The translations under genes and the position numbers were made by a program. 64,000 nt of DNA from Microbulbifer sp. A4B17 (GTDB taxonomy: Bacteria; Pseudomonadota; Gammaproteobacteria; Pseudomonadales; Cellvibrionaceae). Below the pieces are notes generated by a model that was not told the DNA's origin, did not search any database, and saw only the letters and a list, made by a program, of their open reading frames with translations. The stretch spans positions 62,001 to 126,000 of the forward strand of contig NZ_CP029064.1 in assembly GCF_003076275.1 (NCBI RefSeq). The letters are read 5' to 3'. Positions within the stretch are counted from its first letter, which is position 1. Each line of letters opens with the position of its first letter. Shown here one piece after another: positions 25,721-34,887 of the stretch.

Positions 25721-26640
25721 GTAATTTACACTGGTCAAAATACCGGGAACAAGGCTTTTTCCTGGGTATCAAGTTCTTATTCTGGTTGCATCACTGGTTG
25801 GGTCCGATTGCCTTTAAAGTTGCGGTATACCCGGTAGTTTTATGCTATTACCTAAAAAACCAGAGTGGCCGCAATTCGATTCGTGAGTACTTGGAATTAT
25901 TCGCCAAACGCTACCCATCTAGCGGTATAGAACCGAATTGGAAAACCGGATTTAGAATTTTTCTTAATTTTGCTAACAGCGCTAGAGAAAAGCTTGAAGC
26001 CTGGTTTGTGGGTATCCCGGATAGTCAGGTAAATTTCCCGAAAAGAGCGGGTCTTCACCAGTTGGCAGCTAGTGGCCAGGGTGGATTAATAATTGGCTCT
26101 CATCTCGGGAACCTGGAGGTGTGCAGAGCGCTTGGCAGCCTGACAAAGGTACGGGTAAATGTGTTGGTGCATACAAAGCATGCGGTGAAATTTAATCGCA
26201 TGATGAAGATGCTCAATCCCCTGAGTCAAGTACGGCTTATTCAGGTGACAGAAGTAACTCCCGCTTTAGCGATGCGACTCTCCGAGGCTGTTGAGGCTGG
26301 GGAGCTGGTTGTTATTGTCGGTGATAGAACACCTATTAACTCTATGGGGCGCACCTGCGAGGCAGAATTCCTAGGGCGAAAAGCGCCTTTTCCCCAGGGG
26401 CCCTATATTCTTGCTGCGCTGCTCAAATGCCCGGTGTACACACTTTTCTGTCTGCGCAGTACTTCCGGATACGATATTTATATGGAAAAACTCTGCGATC
26501 GTGTTGTGATGAAACGCGGTGACAGAGAGGGGCATATTCGCTCTCTTGTCGAGGAGTTTGCGCGACGGTTGGAACGCTATTGTCATATAGCACCTTTGCA
26601 ATGGTATAACTTTTACCCGTTCTGGGATCAGCAAAAATGA
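25717..26640 (+). CDS. LpxL/HtrB-family acyltransferase of the aryl polyene cluster
   Basis: 307 residues with an N-terminal membrane helix (about 15-45) and the catalytic H-x4-E at His129-Glu134 (SHLGNLE). A later GDRTPINS segment is typical of the family. It would acylate the glycosylated or lipid anchor. GTG start within the overlap with the glycosyltransferase gene; 4-nt overlap with the ammonia lyase downstream. It is the second acyltransferase of the cluster and belongs to a different family from the PlsC-like one. Confidence 0.87.
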   Translation: MSNLHWSKYREQGFFLGIKFLFWLHHWLGPIAFKVAVYPVVLCYYLKNQSGRNSIREYLELFAKRYPSSGIEPNWKTGFRIFLNFANSAREKLEAWFVGIPDSQVNFPKRAGLHQLAASGQGGLIIGSHLGNLEVCRALGSLTKVRVNVLVHTKHAVKFNRMMKMLNPLSQVRLIQVTEVTPALAMRLSEAVEAGELVVIVGDRTPINSMGRTCEAEFLGRKAPFPQGPYILAALLKCPVYTLFCLRSTSGYDIYMEKLCDRVVMKRGDREGHIRSLVEEFARRLERYCHIAPLQWYNFYPFWDQQK

Positions 26641-28196
26641 ATTCAGCAGTACTACAACGAACCCAAATAGTCTTTGATGGCACAGATCTATCTATTGATC
26701 AGGTAAACACCATTGCAGCTGGCCGTGGCGATATCTCTCTATCTGATGAAGAGGGCTTTGTCGCAAGGATAAATCGCGGTGCAGAGTTCCTGGATAGCCT
26801 TTGGCAGAAGGAAGGTGTGATCTACGGAGTAACCACTGGATATGGTGATTCCTGTACCGAAAGTATTCCTGCAAACCTGGTGGAAGAGTTACCTCATCGA
26901 TTATTTACCTTCCATGGTTGTGGAATGGGGGAAATCTTTACTCTTGAGCAGAGTAGAGCGATTGTTGCTGCCCGGATTGCCAGCCTTGCAAAGGGCAGTT
27001 CAGGGGTCCGATATCGGCTGTTGCAGCAATTGGTTTTGTTACTTCAGAAAGACATTATTCCGGTAATTCCCCAAGAGGGTTCTGTGGGAGCCAGTGGTGA
27101 CTTGACCCCACTGTCTTATGTTGCTGCGGTTTTGTGCGGGGAGCGCAAAGTTTGGTACCGAGGCCATCAGAGAAAGACTGCTGAGGTATTCGATGAATTA
27201 CAGATTGAGCCATTGAAGCTATACCCAAAAGAGGGTTTAGCGATAATGAATGGCACCGCCGCAATGACTGGCTTGGCGTGCTTAGCCTACAAACGGGCAG
27301 AGTATCTAGCACAGCTGAGTGCTCGTATTACCTCCATGATGAGCGTTGCGTTGGATGGCAATGCCTATCATTTCGATAGCGCGCTTTTTGCAGTGAAGCC
27401 TCACCCCGGTCAAAACCAGATTGCAAAGTGGATTCATGACGATCTCAATGTTGGTGCTGCTCCAAGACAAAATAGCCGATTGCAGGATCGCTATTCACTT
27501 CGGTGCGCTCCCCATGTAGTTGGTGTATTACAGGACTCTCTGCCCTGGCTCCAGCAGTTTATTCATAACGAACTAAACAGTGCCAATGATAACCCGATCA
27601 TCGATGGTGAAAACGAGAGGGTGCTTCATGGTGGGCACTTCTATGGTGGGCATATAGCCTTCGCCATGGATAGCCTGAAGAATGCGGTAGCAAACCTCTC
27701 TGATTTACTGGATCGACAAATAGCCCAACTGGTAGATGTTAAGTTCAATAATGGGCTCCCGGCAAACCTATCAGGTTTAACCGGGCCTCGAAGATCGATT
27801 AACCATGGCTTTAAGGCTGTTCAAATTGGTGCGAGTGCCTGGACTGCTGAAGCACTAAAGCAGACCATGCCCGCCAGTGTTTTTTCCAGATCAACGGAGT
27901 GTCATAACCAGGATAAGGTCAGTATGGGCACCATTGCTGCCAGGGACTGTATCAGGGTATTACAGTTAACGGAGCAAACAACCGCAGCGGCACTGATGGT
28001 TGCTTGGCAGGGCATTCAGCTTCGAGTTCGTAGTGGAGGAGTGGATTTGGAAAAATTATCTACCGCTCTTAATACCACAATCAGGCAGATAGGAGATGAA
28101 TTTTCTTTTCTGGAGGAAGATAGAGAGCTTGAACAGCCATTGAGAAAATTCGTTTCGTTAATTCAGCAAAGACATTGGCGCTTATATGAAAACTAA
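26637..28196 (+). CDS. Aromatic amino acid ammonia lyase (HAL/PAL/TAL family)
   Basis: 519 residues. The MIO-forming triad Ala-Ser-Gly is at 152-154 (VGASGDLTPLS). The catalytic Tyr63 region is VIYGVTTGYG, and NSANDNPII and SMGT are present. The enzyme eliminates ammonia from an aromatic amino acid to give a cinnamate-type acid. In this context tyrosine to 4-coumarate is likely, supplying the aryl head. The substrate-selectivity dyad reads Phe92-His93, whereas Ser-His is typical of histidine lyases, His-Leu of Rhodobacter-type TAL and Phe-Leu of PAL, so specificity is uncertain. It overlaps both neighbours and clearly belongs to the operon; histidine catabolism genes are absent. Confidence 0.9.
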   Translation: MNSAVLQRTQIVFDGTDLSIDQVNTIAAGRGDISLSDEEGFVARINRGAEFLDSLWQKEGVIYGVTTGYGDSCTESIPANLVEELPHRLFTFHGCGMGEIFTLEQSRAIVAARIASLAKGSSGVRYRLLQQLVLLLQKDIIPVIPQEGSVGASGDLTPLSYVAAVLCGERKVWYRGHQRKTAEVFDELQIEPLKLYPKEGLAIMNGTAAMTGLACLAYKRAEYLAQLSARITSMMSVALDGNAYHFDSALFAVKPHPGQNQIAKWIHDDLNVGAAPRQNSRLQDRYSLRCAPHVVGVLQDSLPWLQQFIHNELNSANDNPIIDGENERVLHGGHFYGGHIAFAMDSLKNAVANLSDLLDRQIAQLVDVKFNNGLPANLSGLTGPRRSINHGFKAVQIGASAWTAEALKQTMPASVFSRSTECHNQDKVSMGTIAARDCIRVLQLTEQTTAAALMVAWQGIQLRVRSGGVDLEKLSTALNTTIRQIGDEFSFLEEDRELEQPLRKFVSLIQQRHWRLYEN

Positions 28197-28620
28197 TAAA
28201 CCTATGCGCCCTGAAAAATGGACGGCACAAGTTGAACTACAAATTCCTTTCCACGATGTGGATATGATGGAGATAGCTTGGCATGGGCATTATGCAAAGT
28301 ACTTTGAAATAGCCCGATGTGCATTGTTTGATCAGTTGGAATATAACTACCAACAGATGAAGGAATCAGGTTTTGCCTGGCCGGTCATAGATTTGCGCGT
28401 ACGATATGCAAAACCTTTGCGATTTCAGCAATGGATTGTTATTCACGCTGAGGTTTCTGAATATGAAAATCGATTTAAGATCAATTATACGATAACAGAT
28501 AGAGATACCGGTGTACGCTTAACAAAAGGACATACCGTACAGGTAGCTGTCGAAATAAGTAGTGCCGAAATGCTGTTTGCATCGCCTCCAATTTTGCTGG
28601 AAAAATTAGGGGTAAATTAG
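28186..28620 (+). CDS. 4HBT-type hotdog thioesterase (ApeK-like)
   Basis: 144 residues, single hotdog domain. The catalytic region PFHDVDMMEIAWHGHYAKYFEIAR matches the 4-hydroxybenzoyl-CoA thioesterase pattern (Asp followed by a His/Tyr segment). It would hydrolyse aryl- or acyl-ACP thioesters, either releasing product or clearing stalled intermediates. It overlaps the ammonia lyase by 11 nt and is followed directly by the LolA-like gene. Confidence 0.87.
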   Translation: MKTNKPMRPEKWTAQVELQIPFHDVDMMEIAWHGHYAKYFEIARCALFDQLEYNYQQMKESGFAWPVIDLRVRYAKPLRFQQWIVIHAEVSEYENRFKINYTITDRDTGVRLTKGHTVQVAVEISSAEMLFASPPILLEKLGVN

Positions 28621-28622
28621 TG

Positions 28623-29234
28623 ATGACTGCCAAGCGTTTGGTTTTATTTTTTATTTGTTTTCTATTTTCCACAGTAACTTCTGCTTTGACTTCGGAGCAG
28701 CAGGCGGTTTTGCGGGAGATAGAGAAAAACATTGTGTCATCTCCACAGATGCTTGGCACTTTTTCCCAGACAAAGAGCCTGCCCCAGTTGCCCAGGCCTC
28801 TGGTTTCTTCAGGCGTCCTGGCTATTTCTGAAGAGTTAGGATTAAGCTGGCGAATAGAGAATCCAATAGAATCCCATCGAATATTTAAACTAGATGCTGA
28901 TTCTGGAAATCGGGTCAATAGCAATATTGTAGGAAATCATGTAGCTGATCCTCTATTAAAGATTATCAGTGGTGATTTTAGTGAGCTGGATCAGACTTTT
29001 ACGGTGGGACCAGAGATCGCAGAAGAGCAATGGCGAATTAACTTAATTCCCAAGCAAGAGGCTTTTAGAAAGGTTATTGAATCGATAGAAGTCGTGGGAG
29101 ACAAAAAGATTCGGAAAATAGTACTAGCTGAAGCCAACATGGCAATTACTGAAATAGATATTATGCATTTACATTCAGTTGAAGCTAATAATAGTCAACT
29201 ACTGAGTGAATTCTCAGAAGATAACCAGAAATAA
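28623..29234 (+). CDS. LolA-like periplasmic carrier protein (ApeL-type)
   Basis: 203 residues with a signal peptide (LVLFFICFLFSTVTSA). The mature part has the pattern of LolA/LolB-like half-barrel proteins (MLGTFSQTKSLPQLPRPLVSSGVLAI, then LSWRIENP). Members in polyene clusters are thought to ferry the lipid-linked pigment across the periplasm after export by the MMPL protein encoded next. ATG 28623 is chosen; GTG 28620 directly before it is possible. Confidence 0.78.
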   Translation: MTAKRLVLFFICFLFSTVTSALTSEQQAVLREIEKNIVSSPQMLGTFSQTKSLPQLPRPLVSSGVLAISEELGLSWRIENPIESHRIFKLDADSGNRVNSNIVGNHVADPLLKIISGDFSELDQTFTVGPEIAEEQWRINLIPKQEAFRKVIESIEVVGDKKIRKIVLAEANMAITEIDIMHLHSVEANNSQLLSEFSEDNQK

Positions 29235-29238
29235 TCTC

Positions 29239-31503
29239 ATGTCACGTCGAGTTGTTATTTGGCTTTCCTTAGTTAGTGTAATTATTGGGATAACTGTATT
29301 ACGCTATCAATCTAGCTGGCTACAAACAGATATTTTGTTATTAGCTGATAATAACTCCGACTCGGTAAGTAGTGCTGGCATCCAGAAAAAAGTTAGTCAG
29401 CAATTACAGGGAAGTCTAATTTGGGTTTTAGTTTCTGAAGGAAAAGAAGCACAACGTCTGGCCAGGCATACCCAAGAGTTGGCGCAGAAACTAAAGGCCA
29501 CTAAATCTTTAGAGTCTGTTGAATATCGTTGGGCCGATTCTGAAAGCTATAAAGAGGAGTGGGAGCTGCTCTTCCCTCTGCGCCAACAGCTACTCAGCCC
29601 TGAAGATAGGGCGTTATTAGACGCTACGCCAGAGGAACTTATACAGCGTCAATTGAGTAAGTTATACGGACCTGACGGCGCTGGAATCGATTTGGAGAAA
29701 GATACTTTCTCAACTTTTCGCAATTACTTTACCGCTGATATTGGAATTACTCCACAAGTCTTTGATGGAATCCCGGTACATACAGAGGGACATAAAGTCT
29801 TTACCCTGCTTTATACGCTGGCCGCACCGGTGGATTTGACTGGAGAGAGCGATATATCACTTCTTTCTTTACAGTCAGAATTAAAGCAATGGGCCCAAAA
29901 AAATGGTTATTCGCTGCTGGTAGCTGGAGCCCCCCTGCATACAGAGTATGCTGCTGCTATGGCACAGGATGAAATACGCCTGATTGGCTCCCTTTCGATC
30001 CTTGCTATTTGCTGTCTATGTATTGTTGTCTTTCGCTCATTAAAACCTCTACTAGCCTGTACATTCGCAATTCTAAGTGGTGTGGCCAGTGGTATATCTG
30101 GTGTTATTATTATTTTGGGCCAAATTCATATACTGGCTTTTGTATTTGGTACAACGGTTTCTGGATTGGCGATTGACTACGCATTTCACTTTATTTGTAA
30201 TAGATTGAGGCTGGGCAAGCCAAAAGATAAGGATATATTACCTGGGCTATTGCTGGGCTTGATATCAAGCTGCTTGGCATTTTTCTCTCTTGCATTAACA
30301 CCTTTTCCGCTTTTACAACAAATAGGGGTTTTTGTCGGCTGTGGTTTAATAGGGGCTTGGTTGACTGTAATCCTGCTATTCCCAGGCTGGATTAATATTA
30401 AGCATAGGCCTTTATCGTTTTCCAGTCAGTTTCCTAAACTCAATATTAGGTACTACCTGTTTCCATTGGTTGGGCTGTTGATTTTTGGAGCTGTGGCACT
30501 TCAGAAAATTCAATTTAATGATGACCTAAAACTGTTTTACCAGCCCCCAGAATTTCTTAAACAAGATGAAATAAATCTAAATTCTCTGATTAGATCCCGG
30601 CCAGACTCCCGTTACTTTCTGGTTTTTGGTGAAGATGAGCAACAAGTATTAACACGGGAATGGGAACTTAGAAATCAACTGGACTATTTAGTAGAAAAGG
30701 AAATTATTAGTGGTTTTCAGGGGGTAACCAACCGAATACCTCCAAAAGAGGTTCAAGAAGCGGACTGGAAGTTATTGTCGAAGTTTTACAGTGGGGATGC
30801 TGTCAGGTCTTTTTATCAGCAATTGGGTTATTCTGAACAAGATATTAACCAGCAGTTAAGTTCTAAAATACAGCCATTCAAGACTTTTAATTTCTCTGAA
30901 TGGTTGCCAGTTGCAGGTCGGCAATATAAAGGATTATGGCTGGGTTGTGAAAATAATCACTGTTATTCTGTGGTACGTATTTATGGCTTAAAAGAAGATT
31001 TGTCATCTTTAGAGTTACTGCCTGGAGTAACCTATGTTGATACTACCAGAAGTATCTCTAATGTTATGTCACAACAGCGTGATCTGTTGCTGCAATTACT
31101 GCCATTAATATTCATTGTTGTACTTCTGGTAACTGCAACTAAAACAGGAATAAAGCAAGCCTTAAGTATAGTTGCACTTCCATCCAGTGCAGTACTAGGC
31201 ACCCTGGCGATAGTGATTTTACAGGGATCAGCAATTAATTTATTTCATGTTGCGGCTTTATTACTTGTCTTTGGTATTGGTATAGATTACGCAATATTTA
31301 GCCATACAAGCAGAAAGACAGAGCAGCATTATACCCTGCTGGCGATAGCCATGGCTGGGTTAACAACTTTTTTAGGGTTTGGTTTGTTGGCATTGTCTGA
31401 CACACCGGCGATAGCAAATTTTGGGTTAGTCCTGGCTGTGGGCACAGTATTAACTTTGTTGTTGGCATTTTTATTTTTTTGTACACGGGGTAAGGGATAT
31501 TAG
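29239..31503 (+). CDS. MMPL/RND-family exporter of the aryl polyene cluster (ApeM-type)
   Basis: 754 residues from MSRRVVIWL (ATG 29239). Two copies of a unit made of one transmembrane helix, a large periplasmic loop and a five-helix bundle, twelve helices in total. FGTTVSGLAIDYAFHF and GIGIDYAIFSH are the duplicated membrane motifs with Asp residues used in proton coupling. It would export the aryl polyene lipid from the inner membrane. It overlaps the LolA-like frame region only in the rejected upstream extension. The next gene starts 3 bp after its stop. Confidence 0.9.
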   Translation: MSRRVVIWLSLVSVIIGITVLRYQSSWLQTDILLLADNNSDSVSSAGIQKKVSQQLQGSLIWVLVSEGKEAQRLARHTQELAQKLKATKSLESVEYRWADSESYKEEWELLFPLRQQLLSPEDRALLDATPEELIQRQLSKLYGPDGAGIDLEKDTFSTFRNYFTADIGITPQVFDGIPVHTEGHKVFTLLYTLAAPVDLTGESDISLLSLQSELKQWAQKNGYSLLVAGAPLHTEYAAAMAQDEIRLIGSLSILAICCLCIVVFRSLKPLLACTFAILSGVASGISGVIIILGQIHILAFVFGTTVSGLAIDYAFHFICNRLRLGKPKDKDILPGLLLGLISSCLAFFSLALTPFPLLQQIGVFVGCGLIGAWLTVILLFPGWINIKHRPLSFSSQFPKLNIRYYLFPLVGLLIFGAVALQKIQFNDDLKLFYQPPEFLKQDEINLNSLIRSRPDSRYFLVFGEDEQQVLTREWELRNQLDYLVEKEIISGFQGVTNRIPPKEVQEADWKLLSKFYSGDAVRSFYQQLGYSEQDINQQLSSKIQPFKTFNFSEWLPVAGRQYKGLWLGCENNHCYSVVRIYGLKEDLSSLELLPGVTYVDTTRSISNVMSQQRDLLLQLLPLIFIVVLLVTATKTGIKQALSIVALPSSAVLGTLAIVILQGSAINLFHVAALLLVFGIGIDYAIFSHTSRKTEQHYTLLAIAMAGLTTFLGFGLLALSDTPAIANFGLVLAVGTVLTLLLAFLFFCTRGKGY

Positions 31504-31506
31504 CCA

Positions 31507-32736
31507 ATGAAAGAAATTAAGTCTGACGTTGTTATTATTGGTGCCGGTCCTGCCGGAGCTATCGCAGGTGCGTTATTGGCTAAAAAAGGTTGGCAAGTTT
31601 CGATAGTTGAGCGGGAAGAATTTCCTCGCTTTTCTATTGGCGAAAGCCTACTGGCTCAATGTATTGAGTATTTAGAAAAAGCAGATATGTTAGAAGCTGT
31701 GAAATCAGCGGGCTTTCAATATAAAAATGGTGCTGCTTTTGAGTGGGATGGTGCTCGTACGTCATTTGATTTCCGGGAGAAGTTCTCCCCGGGGCATGGC
31801 ACCACCTTCCAGGTACAGCGGGCTAAGTTTGATAAAATCCTGGCTGATGAAGCCGAGCGCCAAGGTGTTAAGGTCTATTATCGCCATTCTGTAGTGTCAG
31901 TTGATATTGCTGAGAATAACGCAAAATTAATCGCCGAGAATGATGGAGAAAACCTGGCTTTCCAGGCGCGCTTTGTATTGGACGCCAGTGGCTTTGGCAG
32001 AGTTTTACCGCGATTACTTGATCTCGATCGTCCGTCAGAATTTCCTGTTCGAGAATCCGTGTTTACACATGTTGAAGACAATATTGATGATAGCCATTTT
32101 GACCGGGATAAAATCTTAATCACTGTGCATCCCAGTGAGCGGGATATTTGGTATTGGTTGATTCCCTTTGCAGATGGAAGAGCTTCTATTGGGGTTGTAG
32201 GTGAGAAAGAAAAGATTTCGACCTGGGGGCAGGATCCGGAACAGATATTGAAAGGGGCTATTGCCTCCGCCCCCGAGTTGGCAAAAACTCTGCGCAATGC
32301 CAAATTCGATACGGAAATACAACGTATTTGCGGATATTCCAGTGATGTGACCAAACTGGCCGGCCCTGGTTTTGCGCTTTTGGGGAATGCCGGAGAGTTT
32401 CTAGACCCGGTATTTTCATCCGGTGTTACCATTGCAATGAAATCCTCAGAGTTAGCAGTTGAGTGCCTGCATCGCCAGCTCTCAGAGGAAGCGGTTGATT
32501 GGGATGAAGAGTTTGTTGAACCCCTGAAGCACGGTGTGGAAGTTTTTAAAACCTATGTCAAAGCTTGGTATGACGGTCGTTTTCAGGATGTAATTTTTTA
32601 TCAAACCGATCAAAAAGAAATAAAAGGCATGATTTCCTCAATCTTGGCTGGTTATGCATGGGATAAAAAAAATCCGTTTGTTGCCGCTGCTGAGCGTCGA
32701 TTGAATACACTGGTAGAAATATGTTCCGCCAAGTAA
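31507..32736 (+). CDS. FAD-dependent oxidoreductase (halogenase/monooxygenase-like)
   Basis: 409 residues. FAD-binding GAGPAG at residues 12-17, then a conserved FPRFSIGESLL segment and a second flavin motif GFALLGNAGEFLDPVFSSGV. The layout is that of geranylgeranyl-reductase/tryptophan-halogenase-like flavoproteins. I did not find the WxWxIP motif of true flavin halogenases (the nearest is WYWLIPF), so ring hydroxylation or reduction is more likely than halogenation. Such genes occur in some aryl polyene and flexirubin clusters. It overlaps the next gene by 16 nt. Confidence 0.82.
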   Translation: MKEIKSDVVIIGAGPAGAIAGALLAKKGWQVSIVEREEFPRFSIGESLLAQCIEYLEKADMLEAVKSAGFQYKNGAAFEWDGARTSFDFREKFSPGHGTTFQVQRAKFDKILADEAERQGVKVYYRHSVVSVDIAENNAKLIAENDGENLAFQARFVLDASGFGRVLPRLLDLDRPSEFPVRESVFTHVEDNIDDSHFDRDKILITVHPSERDIWYWLIPFADGRASIGVVGEKEKISTWGQDPEQILKGAIASAPELAKTLRNAKFDTEIQRICGYSSDVTKLAGPGFALLGNAGEFLDPVFSSGVTIAMKSSELAVECLHRQLSEEAVDWDEEFVEPLKHGVEVFKTYVKAWYDGRFQDVIFYQTDQKEIKGMISSILAGYAWDKKNPFVAAAERRLNTLVEICSAK

Positions 32737-33272
32737 TACTGTTTTTGAGTTTTCTTACCCTGGTGGGATGTATGTCCACAGGGGGGAGGAAAGAAGAGCT
32801 GCAAAGTTGGCCATTGGCCCCTCTATTGAGCGAGGGACCGCGCCAGCTCAATCAACATTTACGCATTGTCTATCAAGGCGATGAGTATGAATTGATGGCG
32901 GCTACTTTCCACACTTTTGAGAGTTTAAAGATATCTCTTCTCAGCCCTGAAGGGATAAGCCTGCTGGATGTTACATACGATGGTAATGAGGTAAGCACCC
33001 ATTACCACATGAGTAGAGCAGAGAGAGTGCCACCAGAGAAATTGCTGGCAGATATCCAGTTTGTATACTGGCCAATTGCCCAGCTTCGTGAAGTATTGCC
33101 CGTAGGCTGGAATTTGGACGAGGCTATTGTCGAGGGAATTTACACGCGAAAACTCTCACGCAATGGTGAAGTGAATTCAGTGGCTCGCTATAGCAGTAAA
33201 GATATTTGGAAGGCCCAAATTGAGCTGGAGCACAAACTACTGGGTTATAGGTTAAGCATTAGGAATTTCTAA
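32721..33272 (+). CDS. DUF3261-type lipoprotein of the aryl polyene cluster
   Basis: 183 residues with a lipobox (LTLVGCMS, Cys17). The mature part is beta-rich with RQLNQHLRIVYQGDEYELMAA near the start and a LolB-like look. Probably anchored in the outer membrane, where it could accept the pigment lipid from the LolA-like carrier. It overlaps the flavoenzyme gene and ends 2 bp before the ketosynthase start, so it is embedded in the operon. Confidence 0.78.
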   Translation: MFRQVILFLSFLTLVGCMSTGGRKEELQSWPLAPLLSEGPRQLNQHLRIVYQGDEYELMAATFHTFESLKISLLSPEGISLLDVTYDGNEVSTHYHMSRAERVPPEKLLADIQFVYWPIAQLREVLPVGWNLDEAIVEGIYTRKLSRNGEVNSVARYSSKDIWKAQIELEHKLLGYRLSIRNF

Positions 33273-33274
33273 GT

Positions 33275-34435
33275 ATGAAAAATTTCTATCTTAATCATAT
33301 GGGGATCATCTGCACCCTGGGAAATACTGCTGAGGCAGTAGCTAATTCCTTGTTCGGTGATGAGAGTTCTCATATGCAGATCGATGAAACCTATTTGCCA
33401 CAATACAGAGGGAATCTGGGTATTGTGCAAGGGAAGCTGCCTGATTTACCGAGTTCGTTGCAAGATTACCACTGCCGCAATAACCAGCTGGCTCTGGCTG
33501 TGCTGGCTCAAATTGAAAGTGCAGTCGCTGAACTAATAGAAAAACATGGTGCGGGCCGAATTGGCGTTGTGATGGGAACCTCAACCTCGGGAATAGACTC
33601 AGGTGAGGCCTACTTAAGTGGTGAGAAAGAGACAGGATATAATTATCGGCTTCAACAGCAAATGGCTGGTTTGAGTACCTTTGTTGCGAAGTACCTGGGA
33701 ATCCAAGGCGTTCAGCTCACCGTCTCCACAGCTTGCTCGTCCAGTGCCAATGCTTTTGCCAGTGCCCGGCGCCTTATCTCAACCGGTACTTGTGATGCCG
33801 TTGTTGTTGGCGGTGTGGACTCCCTCTGTGGCATGACAGTCCGGGGGTTTCATAGCCTGGGGGCACTTAGTGCCGGCCAGACCAATCCTTTCAGCGTTAA
33901 TCGGGATGGTATTAACCTCGGGGAAGCTGGAGCAATGTTTGTGCTGAGCAAAGAGCCTGGTCCTGTGGTTCTATCTGGTGTTGCTGCCACGTCTGATGCC
34001 CACCATATGTCGGCCCCAGACCCAGAAGGACGTGGTGCGGAAGCCTGTATGCGCGGGGCTCTGGAGAATGCTGGCTTGGATACTGCCGACATTGATTACC
34101 TAAATCTTCATGGTACGGGAACGCCACATAACGACTTTATGGAGGCTCTAGCCGTTGAAAGAGTGTTTGGAAGCCAGCTACCGTGTTCTTCCACAAAACC
34201 TTACACCGGGCACACACTCGGTGCTGCCGGCGCTCTTGAAGCGGCTTTTTGTTGGCTTGCCTTACAATATGATCAGCTTCCCCACCATCAGTATGATGGC
34301 CATTATGATCCGGAGATAGTGCGACTGAACCTGTATCAAGGCCACGAGGCTCCTGGAAAATTGCGCTATGTAATGAGTAACTCTTTTGCCTTTGGTGGGA
34401 GTAATTGCTCGGTAATCTTGGGCAGTCAGAGGTAA
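33275..34435 (+). CDS. Beta-ketoacyl-ACP synthase (ApeO-type)
   Basis: 386 residues with an intact FabF-type catalytic triad: Cys154 (STACSSS), His279 (LHGTGTPHND) and His313 (YTGHTLGAAG). It performs decarboxylative Claisen condensation of the carrier-bound chain with malonyl-ACP. Together with the incomplete ketosynthase-like protein at the operon start it would form the KS/chain-length pair of the aryl polyene PKS. It is the first of the O-P-Q-R block (KS, DH, KR, KS), which keeps the gene order known from E. coli aryl polyene clusters. Confidence 0.9.
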   Translation: MKNFYLNHMGIICTLGNTAEAVANSLFGDESSHMQIDETYLPQYRGNLGIVQGKLPDLPSSLQDYHCRNNQLALAVLAQIESAVAELIEKHGAGRIGVVMGTSTSGIDSGEAYLSGEKETGYNYRLQQQMAGLSTFVAKYLGIQGVQLTVSTACSSSANAFASARRLISTGTCDAVVVGGVDSLCGMTVRGFHSLGALSAGQTNPFSVNRDGINLGEAGAMFVLSKEPGPVVLSGVAATSDAHHMSAPDPEGRGAEACMRGALENAGLDTADIDYLNLHGTGTPHNDFMEALAVERVFGSQLPCSSTKPYTGHTLGAAGALEAAFCWLALQYDQLPHHQYDGHYDPEIVRLNLYQGHEAPGKLRYVMSNSFAFGGSNCSVILGSQR

Positions 34436-34440
34436 AATAG

Positions 34441-34887
34441 ATGCACAAATATACTGCTGAAGAACTGGTTCCACACAGTGGAAATATGTCACTCCTCGAT
34501 GAAGTGATCTCTGTAGGCGAGGAGCAGCTACAGGCAAAGTTGCGAGTTCGTGATGATGGAATATTTTCCCGCAACGGTCGTGTTCCCGCTTACGTGGGCA
34601 TTGAATATATGGCCCAATCCATCGCAGCTTTCTCTGGATATCATGCAAAAGAGCAGGGTAAAGACGTTCGCCTGGGTTTTTTACTGGGTACCCGCAAGTT
34701 CCTGTCAAATATCGAGAGTTATCGCTGTGGCGAAGAATTAACAATTGATGTAGAGCGCATTCTGCAGGCTGAAAATGGCATGGCGACATTTGAGTGTGTG
34801 ATAACCGGCTCATCTATCGAGCAGAGTGCGCGACTTAATGTTTTTCAGCCGGATAACGTAGAACAGTATTTGAAGGAAAGAAACTAA
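34441..34887 (+). CDS. Hotdog 3-hydroxyacyl-ACP dehydratase (ApeP-type)
   Basis: 148 residues. Motifs typical of the family: ELVPHSGNMSLLDEV with the active-site His near residue 12, and YVGIEYMAQSIAAFSGYHA. It dehydrates 3-hydroxyacyl-ACP to the trans-2-enoyl form during polyene extension. It is the second dehydratase of the cluster besides the domain fused to the ligase, as expected for aryl polyene pathways that use two. The ketoreductase starts at the base after its stop. Confidence 0.88.
   Translation: MHKYTAEELVPHSGNMSLLDEVISVGEEQLQAKLRVRDDGIFSRNGRVPAYVGIEYMAQSIAAFSGYHAKEQGKDVRLGFLLGTRKFLSNIESYRCGEELTIDVERILQAENGMATFECVITGSSIEQSARLNVFQPDNVEQYLKERN

Noticed and set aside
31507-32736. 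A true flavin-dependent halogenase
   Set aside because: The WxWxIP halogenase motif is not present; only a distant WYWLIPF segment is seen, so I kept a general oxidoreductase call.
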